DNA from: Campylobacter hyointestinalis subsp. lawsonii
GTDB taxonomy: Bacteria > Campylobacterota > Campylobacteria > Campylobacterales > Campylobacteraceae
Assembly: GCF_013372165.1 (NCBI RefSeq)
Contig: NZ_CP053828.1
Location: forward strand, 372,001-436,000
Direction: 5' to 3'
Length of the DNA stretch: 64,000 nt
Shown piece by piece: positions 1 to 9,252 of the stretch (its first letter is position 1; each line of letters begins with the position of its first letter). Under the pieces are notes generated by a model. That model saw only the letters and a program-made list of their open reading frames with translations. It was not told where the DNA came from and did not search any database. The position numbers were made by a program, and so were the translations under genes.

Positions 1-1057
1 CAAATTTATGTAAAAAATATCCACCCAAAACTCCGCCTAAAAAACTACCAAAATATCCAAAAGCATTAAAAACGCCTAAAGCTGAGCCTTTTTGGCTACT
101 TAGGGCAAATTTACTAGCACAGCTTTGCATAATGGGTTCGTGCAAGTTAAATCCGATAAAAAACAGAACAACACCAACTATAAAAAACGCACTATTTTTG
201 CTAAAAGCAAACGCCAAATACGCGACTATAAACAAGACTACACCTATAAGCAAAAGCTTTTTACTATGACCTTTTGCATCGCCTAAAAATCCTGCCATTC
301 CCATAGAAACAAAGCCAAATAAAGTAGCTAAAGCATAAACTATCCATAAATTTTTGCTATCAAAGCCCATTTCGCCAACTAAAACGATAGGGATAGCCAC
401 AAATGCGGCACTCATAAGCATTTTTTGCATTAAATTTGTGATATTCATAATAAAAAGATTTTTTTGTTTAAGAAGCTTTAAAAAGCCTATTTTAGGCTCA
501 AAATGGACTACTTTTATCTCACTAGGCACAACTGCGTAGAGCAAAACTATACAAAAAACACAAAGCAAAGCTGAGAGATAAAATAGGCTAGAAAGCCCAA
601 ATTTAGAGCTTAAGATAGGGCTTAAAACCATAGATAGTCCAAAAGATATACCTATCATACCGCCCATTATCGCCATAGCGTGGCCTCTTTTCTCCTCGCT
701 GACAAAGTCGCTTATCATAGCAGTCGCAACTGCGCCGATAGCTCCACTACCTTGGATAAGACGCCCTAAAAGCATAGTATAAATATCATCTGCACTAGCA
801 CAAACAAGCGATCCTATGATGAAAACAATAAGCCCAAAACTCATTGTAATTTTTCTGCCAAACTTATCGCTAAGAGCACCAAAAGGTACTTGCAAAATCA
901 TCTGAGTGATAGCATAAATGCCGACTAAAAGTCCGACTAAAAACTCATTTGCACCTTTTAAATTTAAAGCATAAAGACTAAGTACTGGCAATACTATAAA
1001 AAGCCCAAAAAATCTTGAAGCGGTTATAAAACTAAGCGGTAAAACTGTTTTTATCAT
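1..1057 (-). CDS. MFS drug/metabolite efflux transporter (3' end outside window)
   Basis: From an ATG at 1057 the minus strand stays open for 352 codons and leaves the window, so the C-terminus is missing. The protein is almost wholly hydrophobic helices. MFS motif A, GALSDKFGRK, lies between helices 2 and 3 (residues about 60-69), and a second six-helix half begins near residue 200. This pattern is typical of 12-helix proton-driven exporters of the multidrug type in the inner membrane. The substrate cannot be read from sequence. The gene lies downstream of the pst operon in the same direction, separated by about 50 bp containing an A/T-only inverted repeat (1095-1115), so it is probably a separate unit. 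Confidence 0.85.
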   Translation of the reverse strand, partial: MIKTVLPLSFITASRFFGLFIVLPVLSLYALNLKGANEFLVGLLVGIYAITQMILQVPFGALSDKFGRKITMSFGLIVFIIGSLVCASADDIYTMLLGRLIQGSGAIGAVATAMISDFVSEEKRGHAMAIMGGMIGISFGLSMVLSPILSSKFGLSSLFYLSALLCVFCIVLLYAVVPSEIKVVHFEPKIGFLKLLKQKNLFIMNITNLMQKMLMSAAFVAIPIVLVGEMGFDSKNLWIVYALATLFGFVSMGMAGFLGDAKGHSKKLLLIGVVLFIVAYLAFAFSKNSAFFIVGVVLFFIGFNLHEPIMQSCASKFALSSQKGSALGVFNAFGYFGSFLGGVLGGYFLHKF

Positions 1058-1110
1058 ATCTTTCCTTGCGTAAAAGTTATGATTTTAGCATAAATTTAAT
1101 TTTTTTTAAA

Positions 1111-1560
1111 TTAAATCGGGTAATTTTTCTCTATTAAAATGAGCCATTTTATAGAATTAAAAATCAAACTATCAAATTTATTTGTTTTTTTTAACCAAAT
1201 ATAGCGTTTGCCATTTTTGGTATAAATTTTCTGAGCGTTTCTAAAGACAGAGCTATAAAATTCATCATTATTTCTTAGCTTTTGCTTGATATTTGACTTC
1301 GTATCGACAAAAAGATCTATCTCGATGTTATGTTTTTTTTCAAATTCTCTAAGCTCACTTCTAAGCTTTACTAGCTCATCGCTAAAATTTGGTTTTAGTT
1401 TCTTTTTAACCAAAAATAGATCCATATCGCTAGATGCTGTTGGGTTGCCTTTGGCATAACTACCAAATAGCCAAACTTCCAAAGGCTTTAGCTGTTTGAA
1501 CTTTTCTATTAGCTCTTTTTGCGTACTTGATGGGATATTAACCAAATTTGCCACCGACAT
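1111..1560 (-). CDS. MNT-type nucleotidyltransferase domain protein
   Basis: A 149-residue protein with the minimal nucleotidyltransferase signature: G33-S34 followed by D45-x-D47 (FGSYAKG ... SSDMDLFL), and a likely third acidic residue in EIDLFVD near residue 81. Family members add nucleotides to small molecules, RNA or proteins; many are MntA-type antitoxins that modify a HEPN toxin. No HEPN partner is seen on either side here. The start overlaps the end of pstB by 23 bp, so it is probably co-transcribed with the phosphate operon. The last 50 residues (after about 100) are basic and aromatic-rich and not recognised. Function is open; the catalytic fold is well supported. Confidence 0.75.
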   Translation of the reverse strand: MSVANLVNIPSSTQKELIEKFKQLKPLEVWLFGSYAKGNPTASSDMDLFLVKKKLKPNFSDELVKLRSELREFEKKHNIEIDLFVDTKSNIKQKLRNNDEFYSSVFRNAQKIYTKNGKRYIWLKKTNKFDSLIFNSIKWLILIEKNYPI

Positions 1561-2305
1561 ACTCTTTTAAAAGTTGTTCTTTTGGAGCATTAAAAATTTG
1601 CTCAGTTTCGCCGTATTCTATCATATCGCCTAAATACATAAATGCGGTATAATCACTAACTCTAGTGGCTTGAGCCATATTGTGGGTGACTATAACAACT
1701 GTGTATCTATCTTTTAAACTATGTATTAGCTCTTCTATGGCTATAGTAGATATCGGATCAAGCGCACTTGTAGGCTCATCAAAAAGCAAAACTTCTGGAC
1801 TTACTGCTATAGCTCTTGCTATACAAAGCCTTTGTCTTTGACCACCACTTAAAGAAGTGGCATCATCGCCTAGCCTATCTTTTACCTCATCCCAAATATT
1901 TGCACCTCTTAGAGACTCTTCGACTTTTTTTGCTAGTAGTTTTTTATCTTTTACGCCACTTAGTTTTAGCCCATAAGCTACATTGTCTTTTATACTCATA
2001 GGAAAAGCAGTTGGCTGCTGAAATATCATACCGACTTTAATCCTAAGATCTATAAGATCTATCTTTGGATCAAGTATATTTTTGCCCTCAAACATTATCT
2101 TACCTTCATAAGTATTTCCTGGATAAAGATCGTGTATGCGGTTAATAGAGCGTAAAAGCGTGGATTTTCCACATCCACTAGGTCCTATCAGAGCCGTAAC
2201 TTTGTTTTTAACAACCGGTAAATTTATATTATTTAGGCTTGGTTTGCTCGATTTTGCATACCAAAATGAAAAATTTTTTATATCTATAGCCAAATTTTTA
2301 CTCAT
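1538..2305 (-). CDS. pstB: Phosphate ABC transporter ATP-binding protein PstB
   Basis: Cytoplasmic ATPase of the high-affinity phosphate importer. Walker [10 protein letters not shown] is at residues 41-49, the Q-loop [10 protein letters not shown] near 95-104, the ABC signature LSGGQRQ at 152-158 and Walker B VLLFDEP at 172-178. [11 protein letters not shown] is characteristic of PstB rather than of general amino-acid ATPases. The length, 255 residues, is normal. It is the last transporter gene of pstS-pstC-pstA-pstB, 9 bp after pstA, and its 3' end overlaps the nucleotidyltransferase gene. No phoU follows it in this window. Confidence 0.97.
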   Translation of the reverse strand: MSKNLAIDIKNFSFWYAKSSKPSLNNINLPVVKNKVTALIGPSGCGKSTLLRSINRIHDLYPGNTYEGKIMFEGKNILDPKIDLIDLRIKVGMIFQQPTAFPMSIKDNVAYGLKLSGVKDKKLLAKKVEESLRGANIWDEVKDRLGDDATSLSGGQRQRLCIARAIAVSPEVLLFDEPTSALDPISTIAIEELIHSLKDRYTVVIVTHNMAQATRVSDYTAFMYLGDMIEYGETEQIFNAPKEQLLKEYVGGKFG

Positions 2306-2314
2306 TTTATTCCT

Positions 2315-3139
2315 TTATTTACGTATTAAAATGCGTCCTAAAATATTGACGCCTAAAACAAAAATAGCTAGTATCAAAGCTCCAGCCCACGCGACTGCAT
2401 TTAAATTTTCATCAGGCATAGAACTAAAATCAAATATGCTAACGCTAAGAGAAGGAATGGCTTCATTCATATTAAAATTGAAAAAATCACTATTTGAACT
2501 TGTAAAAAGTAATGGAGCAGTCTCACCAGCGACTCTTGCGACAGATAAAATCACTCCGGTTAAAAGTCCGTTTTTTGCAGCTCTAAAAACTACACTCGTG
2601 ATACATTTGTATTTTGAAGCACCAAGTGCAAAACTAGCCTCTCTTAATGCTTTTGGCACAAGACTAAGCATATCATCAGTAGTCTTTAATACAACAGGGA
2701 TCATCATAATAGCAAGCGCAAAACTTCCAGCCCAGCCACTATATGAGTTTAAAGGCTTGACCAAAATAGCATAAGCAAAAGCACCTATAACTATACTTGG
2801 GGTGCTCATCATAATATCGCTGATATTTCTTACTAAATTTGATATATTTTTATTTAATCCATATTCACTTAGATAAACTCCTGCCATAATACCAAAAGGT
2901 ACGCCAACAAGCGATGCTATAATAACTAGCTCAAGCTGTCCTAAAAGAGCATTTGCAAGTCCGCCAAATGAAGTAGGAATGGTAAATAAAGTCAGGCTAA
3001 AACCAGAAAAACCCTTATAGATAACAGTAAGAATAATCCAAAATAAAAATATAAGCCCAAATATCGCAAAAGCCGTGCTAAGATAGCAGATGAGCTTATC
3101 TATCAAAACTCTTTTAGCTATGTAATTTACAGATCTCAT
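2315..3139 (-). CDS. pstA: Phosphate ABC transporter permease PstA
   Basis: Inner-membrane permease of the phosphate importer, 274 residues with about six hydrophobic helices. The first helix is at residues 20-42. The cytoplasmic coupling loop carries the EAA-type sequence ALREASFALGASKYKCI (about 165-181), which contacts PstB. The start overlaps the end of pstC by 4 bp (ATGA), indicating translational coupling. It pairs with PstC to form the channel that receives phosphate from the periplasmic PstS. Confidence 0.96.
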   Translation of the reverse strand: MRSVNYIAKRVLIDKLICYLSTAFAIFGLIFLFWIILTVIYKGFSGFSLTLFTIPTSFGGLANALLGQLELVIIASLVGVPFGIMAGVYLSEYGLNKNISNLVRNISDIMMSTPSIVIGAFAYAILVKPLNSYSGWAGSFALAIMMIPVVLKTTDDMLSLVPKALREASFALGASKYKCITSVVFRAAKNGLLTGVILSVARVAGETAPLLFTSSNSDFFNFNMNEAIPSLSVSIFDFSSMPDENLNAVAWAGALILAIFVLGVNILGRILIRK

Positions 3140-4011
3140 CTCTTGCCTCTTTTCAAAAATACAAATTTAGCCAAAGCAATACTTGCAAAACTGATTAAAA
3201 ATAGTATCAATGCTAGATAAAAAAGACTACTTTCATAAAGCTCATTTTCCATTGCCTCACCAAACTGAGATGCTAAAGTCACCGGTATGGAAGTCGCTGG
3301 GCTAGCTAGATTATCTGGTATCTTTTGGATCGCACCTAAAAGATAGATAGCTGCCATAGTCTCACCAAAAGCTCTACCAAGAGCAAGTATGATAGAGCCT
3401 ATAATTCCTAGCTTTGCATACGGAAATATCACATGCTTTATTACATCAAATTTAGTAGCACCTAAGGCGTAAGCCGACTCCTTTAAAATCTCTGGAGTCG
3501 TATTCATAGCGTCTCTTGAAACAGAGGCTATAAAAGGCAAAATCATCACGCCTAAAACTAGCCCGCCAGTAAGAAGTCCAAATCCGCTTCCTCCAAAAAT
3601 CACCCGAACAAGCGGAACAAAATATATAAATCCCCACATTCCATAGACGATACTAGGAATCGCCGCTAATAACTCTATGCTCACACCAAAAAAACCTCTG
3701 ATTTTATGAGGTGCGATCTGCGTAAGAAATATAGCCGTACCTATAGCTACTGGCGTGGCTAAAATCATAGCTATAAAAGTTGAAACCACACTTCCATAAA
3801 TACTAGCAAGTCCGCCAAATTCATTTGTATTTACGTCCCATTTTAGGCTAAATATAAACCCAAATCCAAACTCCTTCATAGCAGGTATCGCCTTATAAAG
3901 GAGAGCCAAAAATAGCGAGACTAGCAAAATCATCACTATAATCACAGATGCTTTTGCACCGCTAGAAAATATGGCTTCAACGACTCTGTCTTTTATAGCT
4001 ATCTTTTTCAT
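3136..4011 (-). CDS. pstC: Phosphate ABC transporter permease PstC
   Basis: Second inner-membrane permease of the phosphate importer, 291 residues. The first hydrophobic helix is at about residues 18-40 and the EAA loop reads EILKESAYALGATKFDVI (about 176-193). It follows pstS by 2 bp and overlaps pstA by 4 bp. Together with PstA it forms the transmembrane channel. Length and helix layout match the family, with nothing unusual. Confidence 0.96.
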   Translation of the reverse strand: MKKIAIKDRVVEAIFSSGAKASVIIVMILLVSLFLALLYKAIPAMKEFGFGFIFSLKWDVNTNEFGGLASIYGSVVSTFIAMILATPVAIGTAIFLTQIAPHKIRGFFGVSIELLAAIPSIVYGMWGFIYFVPLVRVIFGGSGFGLLTGGLVLGVMILPFIASVSRDAMNTTPEILKESAYALGATKFDVIKHVIFPYAKLGIIGSIILALGRAFGETMAAIYLLGAIQKIPDNLASPATSIPVTLASQFGEAMENELYESSLFYLALILFLISFASIALAKFVFLKRGKR

Positions 4012-4013
4012 AT

Positions 4014-5024
4014 TTATTCTTTTATTTTATTAATTTTCCAATATTCTTTTATCATAGCCACAGTTTCATTTGGAAGTGGCTCATAGCCGAGTTTTTTCGC
4101 AGCAGCTTTGGCACTCTCATCACTAAATGCCCACTCAAAAAATTTAACTACCTTTTTATTGTTTTCAGTTTTATCATTAGGTAGTAAAATAAAAGTAGCT
4201 GCTACGATAGGATAGCTCCCTTTTCCAGCAGAATATGCCAAAATATCATAAAAGTTTTCTTTTATACTAAAGTTTGAATTTGCCGCTGCTTTTGCGAAAT
4301 TTTCAGGAGTAGCTTTGGCCCAATCGCCGTCTTTTGTTTGTAAAGTAGCCACGTTTAGTCCGCTTGAAAGTTTATAAGCATACTCAATGTAGCCTATAGA
4401 ATAAGGAATTTGCTTTATAGAGCTTGCAACAAGTGGATTGCCATTTGCCGGTACGACTTTAGCACCCCAATTTATAGTTTTATTAGCGCCGTATTTTGTT
4501 GCCCAGCTTTCATTTGCTTTTGAAAGATAGCTAGTAAAATTAAAAGTCGTTCCACTAGAATCACTTCTAACAACAGGCGTTATCGTTTCATTTGGAAGTT
4601 TTAAATTTGGATTGTCTTTTGCTATGATTTCGTCGTTCCATTTTGTTATCTCGCCTGAAAATATACCAGCAACAGCGGCGCTTGATAGCTTGAGTTCGCC
4701 ATCTTTTATGCCTTCTATATTATAAGCTAAAACAACGCTACCGATGATAGCAGGGAATTGTAATAGACCTTTTTCTTTTAGCTCATCTGTTTTAAGCGGT
4801 GAATCACTTCCGCCAAAGTCACCATTTCTATCTGTTATCGCACTTATGCCTTTACCACTTCCACCACCATTATAAGTTACTTCGTTTTTTGTAGTTTTAT
4901 AGTAAAGTTTGCTCCACTCTTTGTAGATAGGAAGTGGAAAAGTAGCACCTTGACCCATTAATTTATCGGCTGCACTTAGTCCTAAAGTACCAACCAAAAC
5001 CGCACAAATTGCTTTTTTTAACAT
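4014..5024 (-). CDS. pstS: Periplasmic phosphate-binding protein PstS
   Basis: Periplasmic phosphate receptor, 336 residues from the chosen ATG at 5024. This start is preferred over an in-frame codon at 5072 because AAAGGAGAC precedes it at good spacing and the product then opens with a clean signal peptide (MLKKAICAVLVGTLGLSA, cleavage probably near residue 18). Phosphate-contact segments typical of the family are visible: GATFPLP, GGGSGKGI, FGGSDSPL and RSDSSGTTFNF. It is first in the pst operon and sits just downstream of a Pho-box-like direct repeat (5066-5081), so phosphate-starvation control is likely. Confidence 0.96.
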   Translation of the reverse strand: MLKKAICAVLVGTLGLSAADKLMGQGATFPLPIYKEWSKLYYKTTKNEVTYNGGGSGKGISAITDRNGDFGGSDSPLKTDELKEKGLLQFPAIIGSVVLAYNIEGIKDGELKLSSAAVAGIFSGEITKWNDEIIAKDNPNLKLPNETITPVVRSDSSGTTFNFTSYLSKANESWATKYGANKTINWGAKVVPANGNPLVASSIKQIPYSIGYIEYAYKLSSGLNVATLQTKDGDWAKATPENFAKAAANSNFSIKENFYDILAYSAGKGSYPIVAATFILLPNDKTENNKKVVKFFEWAFSDESAKAAAKKLGYEPLPNETVAMIKEYWKINKIKE

Positions 5025-5065
5025 ATTGTCTCCTTTGATTTGTAGTGCAATTTTAACTACACTTA

Positions 5066-5081
5066 GAAACAAAATGGAAAC
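5066..5081 (-). promoter_or_regulatory. Pho-box-like direct repeat upstream of pstS
   Basis: On the minus strand the sequence reads GTTTCCATTTTGTTTC: two perfect GTTTC half-sites 11 bp apart. It lies 42-57 bp upstream of the pstS ATG and about 10 bp before a TAAAAT -10 candidate. The recalled PhosR Pho-box consensus of C. jejuni is GTTTCNAAAANGTTTC, which this fits apart from T-for-A changes inside the spacer. It is therefore a likely PhosR activation site. The sequence match is direct; regulator binding is inferred. Confidence 0.65.
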
Positions 5082-5129
5082 ATAAATGGTTTTTGGTTTG
5101 AAGTTAAATGAATCTAAATTTAAAAAATC

Positions 5130-5906
5130 TTAACTAGTGATATTTTGGATAAATTTAAGGTAGGAATTTAAATTTGGCACAAGGTTTTTATTTACTGCTA
5201 AAAAATAACCATTTTTAAGATTTTCATTATCATATCTGAGCTCTTTATGGTTTTCTATAGAGACGACTTTGCCACCGCTTTGAGAAAGCAAAAAATCACC
5301 AGCTGCAATATCCCAGATAGATGAGTTGCAAAATCTTGGATAAATGCTAGCCTTGCCCTCTACTAAACGACAAAATTTCATAGCAGAACCGCATTTTACA
5401 ATATCAAATTTAAACATATCGGCAAATGTCTGAGTATTTTGCGAATAACTATGACTTCCAGATATCAAAGAGTTATTTGGTATCAAATTTTCACCGATTA
5501 AAAAGCCGTTTTTATAGACTTTAGAGTTACCAGAGCTATAAAACATCTCGTTGCTAAAAGGTATATATATCACGCCTAAGACCGGTCTTCCAAATTCTAT
5601 AAGAGCTATACAAACGCAAAATTCACCATTTTTGCTTATAAACTCTTTTGTGCCATCAAGTGGATCTATAAGCCAAAATTTCGAACTCTTATCCCTTTTT
5701 TCATACTCTAAAATTCGCTCTTCAGAGCAGATATCTATGCCTGTTTTTTCTAAATATGAAAATATAGCATCATTTGCAGCAAGATCAGCACTAGTAAGAG
5801 GCGATCTATCATTTTTAAAAGTTAAGTTGTAGTTGCCATAATGCTTTAAAATCGCATCTCCAGCCGCCTTAGCAGCTAGAAGTGCGATATCAGTAAGCTC
5901 TTTCAT
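5130..5906 (-). CDS. cysQ: 3'(2'),5'-bisphosphate nucleotidase CysQ
   Basis: Inositol-monophosphatase-fold, magnesium-dependent phosphatase of 258 residues that removes the 3'-phosphate from PAP/PAPS. Metal-binding residues are visible: S-E-E at 61-63, DPLDGTKEF at 81-89 and WDIAAGD at 198-204. DPLDGTKEF is the CysQ form of the motif. The start overlaps the gltA stop (TAATG), so it is translationally coupled to citrate synthase, as in C. jejuni. A general inositol-phosphatase role is the alternative; the neighbourhood and motif form favour CysQ. Confidence 0.88.
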   Translation of the reverse strand: MKELTDIALLAAKAAGDAILKHYGNYNLTFKNDRSPLTSADLAANDAIFSYLEKTGIDICSEERILEYEKRDKSSKFWLIDPLDGTKEFISKNGEFCVCIALIEFGRPVLGVIYIPFSNEMFYSSGNSKVYKNGFLIGENLIPNNSLISGSHSYSQNTQTFADMFKFDIVKCGSAMKFCRLVEGKASIYPRFCNSSIWDIAAGDFLLSQSGGKVVSIENHKELRYDNENLKNGYFLAVNKNLVPNLNSYLKFIQNITS

Positions 5907-7180
5907 TAATCTTTAGGAGGGCAAGTAGGTCCAACGTAGAGTTGTCTTGGACGAACTATTTTTATACTATCTTGAGATTTTAGCTCCATCCATTGGCTAA
6001 GCCAGCCAGGAACTCTACCCATAACGAAGATAGCTGCGAACATCTCATTTGGAATTCCTAAAGCTTTTAAGATAAGTCCGCTATGGAAATCAACATTTGG
6101 ATATAAATTTCTTGATACAAAATAATCATCATTTAACGCTATTTCTTCTATCCTACTTGCAACTTTTATAAGATTATTGTCTATTCCTATCTCATTTATA
6201 AGTTTATCTCTTAATCCTTTTAGCACTTTAGCACGTGGATCAAAGTTTTTATAAACTCTATGTCCAAAGCCCATTAGGCGGAATGGATCGTTTTTGTCTT
6301 TTGCTTTTTTAATAAACTCATCAACCCTATCTGGAGTTCCTATCATCTCAAGTTGTCTTATAACACCTTCATTCGCACCGCCATGAGCATGACCCCAAAG
6401 CGCACCTATACCAGCACTTATACAAGAATACGGATGAGCGTGAGTAGAGCCCACAGTTCTAACAGTAGTAGTAGAGGCATTTTGCTCATGGTCAGCATGC
6501 AGCATCAAAACAGTATCAAAAGCCTTTACTTCGATAGGTCTTAGATCGACTTTATTATGTGGAAACGCTCTTAACATATATAAGAAGTTCTCAGTAAATC
6601 CACGATCCAAATCCGGATAAATCACAGGAAAGCCACGAGTATAACGATAATGAAACGCTATAAAAGTAGGAATTTTAGCCACTAAACGCTTCGCAAGTTC
6701 CATATAGTCTTTCATATCATCAAAGTTCATATCTCTTTTATAGTAAGCACTCATAGTAGCGACGCTTGCTTGAAGAACTGCCATAGGATGTGCTTTATCA
6801 GGGAAACAATCAAAGAGCTTTAGCATTTTTTCATTTAAAAAGCTTCTTTCTTTTAGTTCGCGTCTAAATGACTCTAGCTCTTCTGGGCTTGGAAGATGTT
6901 TATTTAGCAAAAGATAAACAACATCAAGATAAAGTTTATTTTCTGCTAACCACGCTATATCATATCCGCGGTGCATCAATTCACCTTTTTCACCATCTAT
7001 AAACGTGATAGCTGATCTACACATAGCAGTGCTAGTATAGCCCCTATCAAACGTAAACATACCAGTATCTTTATAAAGCGTAGAGATATCAATAACGCTA
7101 GGTCCTTTAGTTCCATCTAATATAGGAAACTCATAACTCTTGCCATTTCTATTATCAGTAAGTGTTACGGTATTGCTCAT
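5906..7180 (-). CDS. gltA: Citrate synthase
   Basis: Condenses oxaloacetate and acetyl-CoA at the entry of the TCA cycle. At 424 residues it is the long hexameric, NADH-sensitive type. Active-site segments are present: LHADHEQNAS (about 227-236), HAHGGANEG with a catalytic His near 266, GFGHRVYKNFDPRA (about 304-317) and VDFHSG with the catalytic Asp near 365. It is preceded by an extended -10 (TTTGGATAGAAT on the minus strand) and an AAAGGA ribosome-binding site. It is the first gene of a two-gene unit with cysQ. Confidence 0.97.
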   Translation of the reverse strand: MSNTVTLTDNRNGKSYEFPILDGTKGPSVIDISTLYKDTGMFTFDRGYTSTAMCRSAITFIDGEKGELMHRGYDIAWLAENKLYLDVVYLLLNKHLPSPEELESFRRELKERSFLNEKMLKLFDCFPDKAHPMAVLQASVATMSAYYKRDMNFDDMKDYMELAKRLVAKIPTFIAFHYRYTRGFPVIYPDLDRGFTENFLYMLRAFPHNKVDLRPIEVKAFDTVLMLHADHEQNASTTTVRTVGSTHAHPYSCISAGIGALWGHAHGGANEGVIRQLEMIGTPDRVDEFIKKAKDKNDPFRLMGFGHRVYKNFDPRAKVLKGLRDKLINEIGIDNNLIKVASRIEEIALNDDYFVSRNLYPNVDFHSGLILKALGIPNEMFAAIFVMGRVPGWLSQWMELKSQDSIKIVRPRQLYVGPTCPPKD

Positions 7181-7209
7181 TTCAATCCTTTAACTTGAAT
7201 TTTCGTTTA

Positions 7210-7221
7210 ATTCTATCCAAA
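7210..7221 (-). promoter_or_regulatory. Extended -10 promoter of gltA
   Basis: The minus strand reads TTTGGATAGAAT about 30 bp upstream of the gltA start. This is the common Campylobacter sigma-70 form, an extended -10 with no good -35. Confidence 0.55.
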
Positions 7222-7256
7222 TTTTATTTAAAGAAGCTCATTATCACACACTAAAG

Positions 7257-8426
7257 TTATCCTTTAAGCCTACTTTTAAGAAAGAATATAAATTTTATCA
7301 TTGTCAAAGCTACTATCGCCTCAAATAAACTTGCCAAAATAAATGAAAAATACAGCTCTTGACTGATATTTCCAGCATTATATGCTATCGTTGCAGTGGC
7401 GATAAGAAGAGTGAGTGGCATAGATAAAGAAAGCCCAAAAAGCAAAGAATCAAAGCTTCCTAAACGTTTTAAAAATATCACACTAGAAGCAACTCTTATA
7501 ATAGTCATAAATACAAGCATCAAAAATGCGTTGCTTAGAACACCGGGCATAAACAGAGATTTTAAATCCACAGTCGAGCCTATATAGACAAAAAACGTAG
7601 GCACTAAAAAACCAAAACCAAAGCTACCAAGCTTATGAGGAAGATCTTTTTTATGGTCAAAAAACGTCGCTATAAAGCTACCTGCGATGAATGCCCCAAA
7701 AGCTATTTCTAAATTTAAATAGATCATCGCAGCAACAGTCGCAAAGAAAAGCGCCATAGAAAGTCTTATGTCTTTTTCATCTTTATCATAATGAGGCATA
7801 AGTAGCACTTTTAAATTTGGATACCACCAAAAAAGCACTTCAAGCCCCTTAAATCCAAGCACACAAAGCACCATAAAAAGGATAAAATAATATATGCTAT
7901 TATAAAATTGTGCGTTATCCCCAAACTCTACGTAAGCACCAACCATAGTTATTATAACTATGCTTATGACTTCGCCTATACTTCCTGTTATCATAGCTAA
8001 ATTTAACCAAGGCTCGTTTTTGCCATACTCTTTAAAAAGAGTAGATAAAATCCCAACAGACATAAGCGGTACTACTATTACGACCAAAAATGCTGGAGAT
8101 ATCAATATACTAAGAAGTCCTGCTAAGATATAAAGTATAGCTATATAAGAAAGAACTAGCTTTATAACACTTTTTTCGATTTTAAAAAATGATTTTAAGT
8201 CTATCTCTGTTCCTGCTAAAAACATTAGATAAAAAAATCCCACCTCTGCTACTATTCGAAACAGTTCGCTTTGTGGGATAAAACCAAAAAAGCCAAAAAG
8301 AATTCCTAAAATGATCTCTATAGGAGCGATAGGTATTTTAGAGATTTTCGAAAAATATGGCGATATAAAGATTATAAACGCCAAAACCAGCAAAATAGAG
8401 AGTTCGTTAGTGGCACTGTGTTGCAA
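7257..8426 (-). CDS. CPA2-type cation:proton antiporter (KefB/NapA-like membrane domain)
   Basis: An integral membrane protein of about 389 residues with 11-12 hydrophobic helices and no soluble domain. Recognisable CPA2 features are the PIAPIEIILGILFG opening, FLMFLAGTEIDLKSFFK after helix 3, and a paired-acid region MITGSIGEVISIVIIT. It probably exchanges Na+ or K+ for protons; the ion is not certain. The start is a TTG, either at 8426 (GAGG eight bases upstream, preferred) or two codons earlier at 8432. Both lie inside the 3' end of bioB, so the genes are coupled. The same order is found in C. jejuni (Cj1684c-bioB-topA, recalled). Confidence 0.82.
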   Translation of the reverse strand: MQHSATNELSILLVLAFIIFISPYFSKISKIPIAPIEIILGILFGFFGFIPQSELFRIVAEVGFFYLMFLAGTEIDLKSFFKIEKSVIKLVLSYIAILYILAGLLSILISPAFLVVIVVPLMSVGILSTLFKEYGKNEPWLNLAMITGSIGEVISIVIITMVGAYVEFGDNAQFYNSIYYFILFMVLCVLGFKGLEVLFWWYPNLKVLLMPHYDKDEKDIRLSMALFFATVAAMIYLNLEIAFGAFIAGSFIATFFDHKKDLPHKLGSFGFGFLVPTFFVYIGSTVDLKSLFMPGVLSNAFLMLVFMTIIRVASSVIFLKRLGSFDSLLFGLSLSMPLTLLIATATIAYNAGNISQELYFSFILASLFEAIVALTMIKFIFFLKSRLKG

Positions 8427-9252
8427 ACTCAAAGCCTCGTTTTTTTAACTCTGCTATGTCTTTACTAGCAATCTCGCCACTAGTAGTAAGATAATCGCCC
8501 ACGACAATGGCACTAGCTCCATTTTCTAATATCTCATATTGTCTATCGCCAAGGATTACCTCTCTACCGCCAGCTACCATTATGCGGGTATTTGGCAAGG
8601 CTTTGGCTGTATCTTTAAGCAGTCTTAGAGCTTCATCGGCACTAAGTTTTGGCTCTTTGATTTTCAAAGCGGGATTTGGGATAAAGAAATTTACCGGACT
8701 TGTAAAAGGATTTAGCTCTTTTAATGAGTTTCTAAAACTTATCCTATCTTCATTGCTCTCACCAAGACCATAAATCCCGCCACAGCAAAGCTCAAGCCCC
8801 GCTCTTTTGGCATTTAAATTTGTCTGAAATCTCTCATCCCAGCTATGAGTGGAGCAGATTTTAGGGAAGTATTCACGGCTTGTTTCAAGATTGTGATTAT
8901 AGCTGAAAATTCCAGCATTTTTTAGCTCTTTTAAACTCTCATAACTAGCACTTCCATTACAAGCTATCAGCAGCAGTTCGGGTACCTCTTTTTGCAAAAC
9001 TCTAGCCACTTCACATATAAACTCTAGCTTTTTATCATCAAGTCCCCTACCGCTAGTAACCAAGCAAAAGCCAAGAGCTTTATTAGCCTTAGCCATTTTG
9101 GCCTCTTTTAAAATTTGCTCTATGCTCTTTTGTTTATATCTATTTATATCAGCTTTTACATGAGCGCTTTGAGTACAATACGCGCAATCCTCAGGGCAGT
9201 TGCCACTACTAACATTACATATCGCACAGAGCATTACTACTTTATTCATCAT
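8407..9252 (-). CDS. bioB: Biotin synthase
   Basis: Radical-SAM enzyme that inserts sulfur into dethiobiotin. The SAM-cluster motif CPEDCAYC places the cysteines at residues 19, 23 and 26 (numbered from the ATG at 9252). The second-cluster region includes CSTHSWDERFQT and GLELCCGGIYGLGES. At about 281 residues it is the short epsilonproteobacterial form. The start lies within the topA 3' end; GAGG six bases before the ATG at 9252 supports this over the GTG at 9255 or the ATG at 9249. It overlaps both neighbours, forming a topA-bioB-antiporter unit. Confidence 0.95.
   Translation of the reverse strand: MMNKVVMLCAICNVSSGNCPEDCAYCTQSAHVKADINRYKQKSIEQILKEAKMAKANKALGFCLVTSGRGLDDKKLEFICEVARVLQKEVPELLLIACNGSASYESLKELKNAGIFSYNHNLETSREYFPKICSTHSWDERFQTNLNAKRAGLELCCGGIYGLGESNEDRISFRNSLKELNPFTSPVNFFIPNPALKIKEPKLSADEALRLLKDTAKALPNTRIMVAGGREVILGDRQYEILENGASAIVVGDYLTTSGEIASKDIAELKKRGFEFATQCH

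Noticed and set aside
1111-1560. Toxin-antitoxin module
   Set aside because: No HEPN or other toxin partner is encoded on either side.
2136-2774. Long plus-strand open frame opposite pstA/pstB
   Set aside because: It lies entirely antisense to two certain genes, has no ribosome-binding site and shows no family features.
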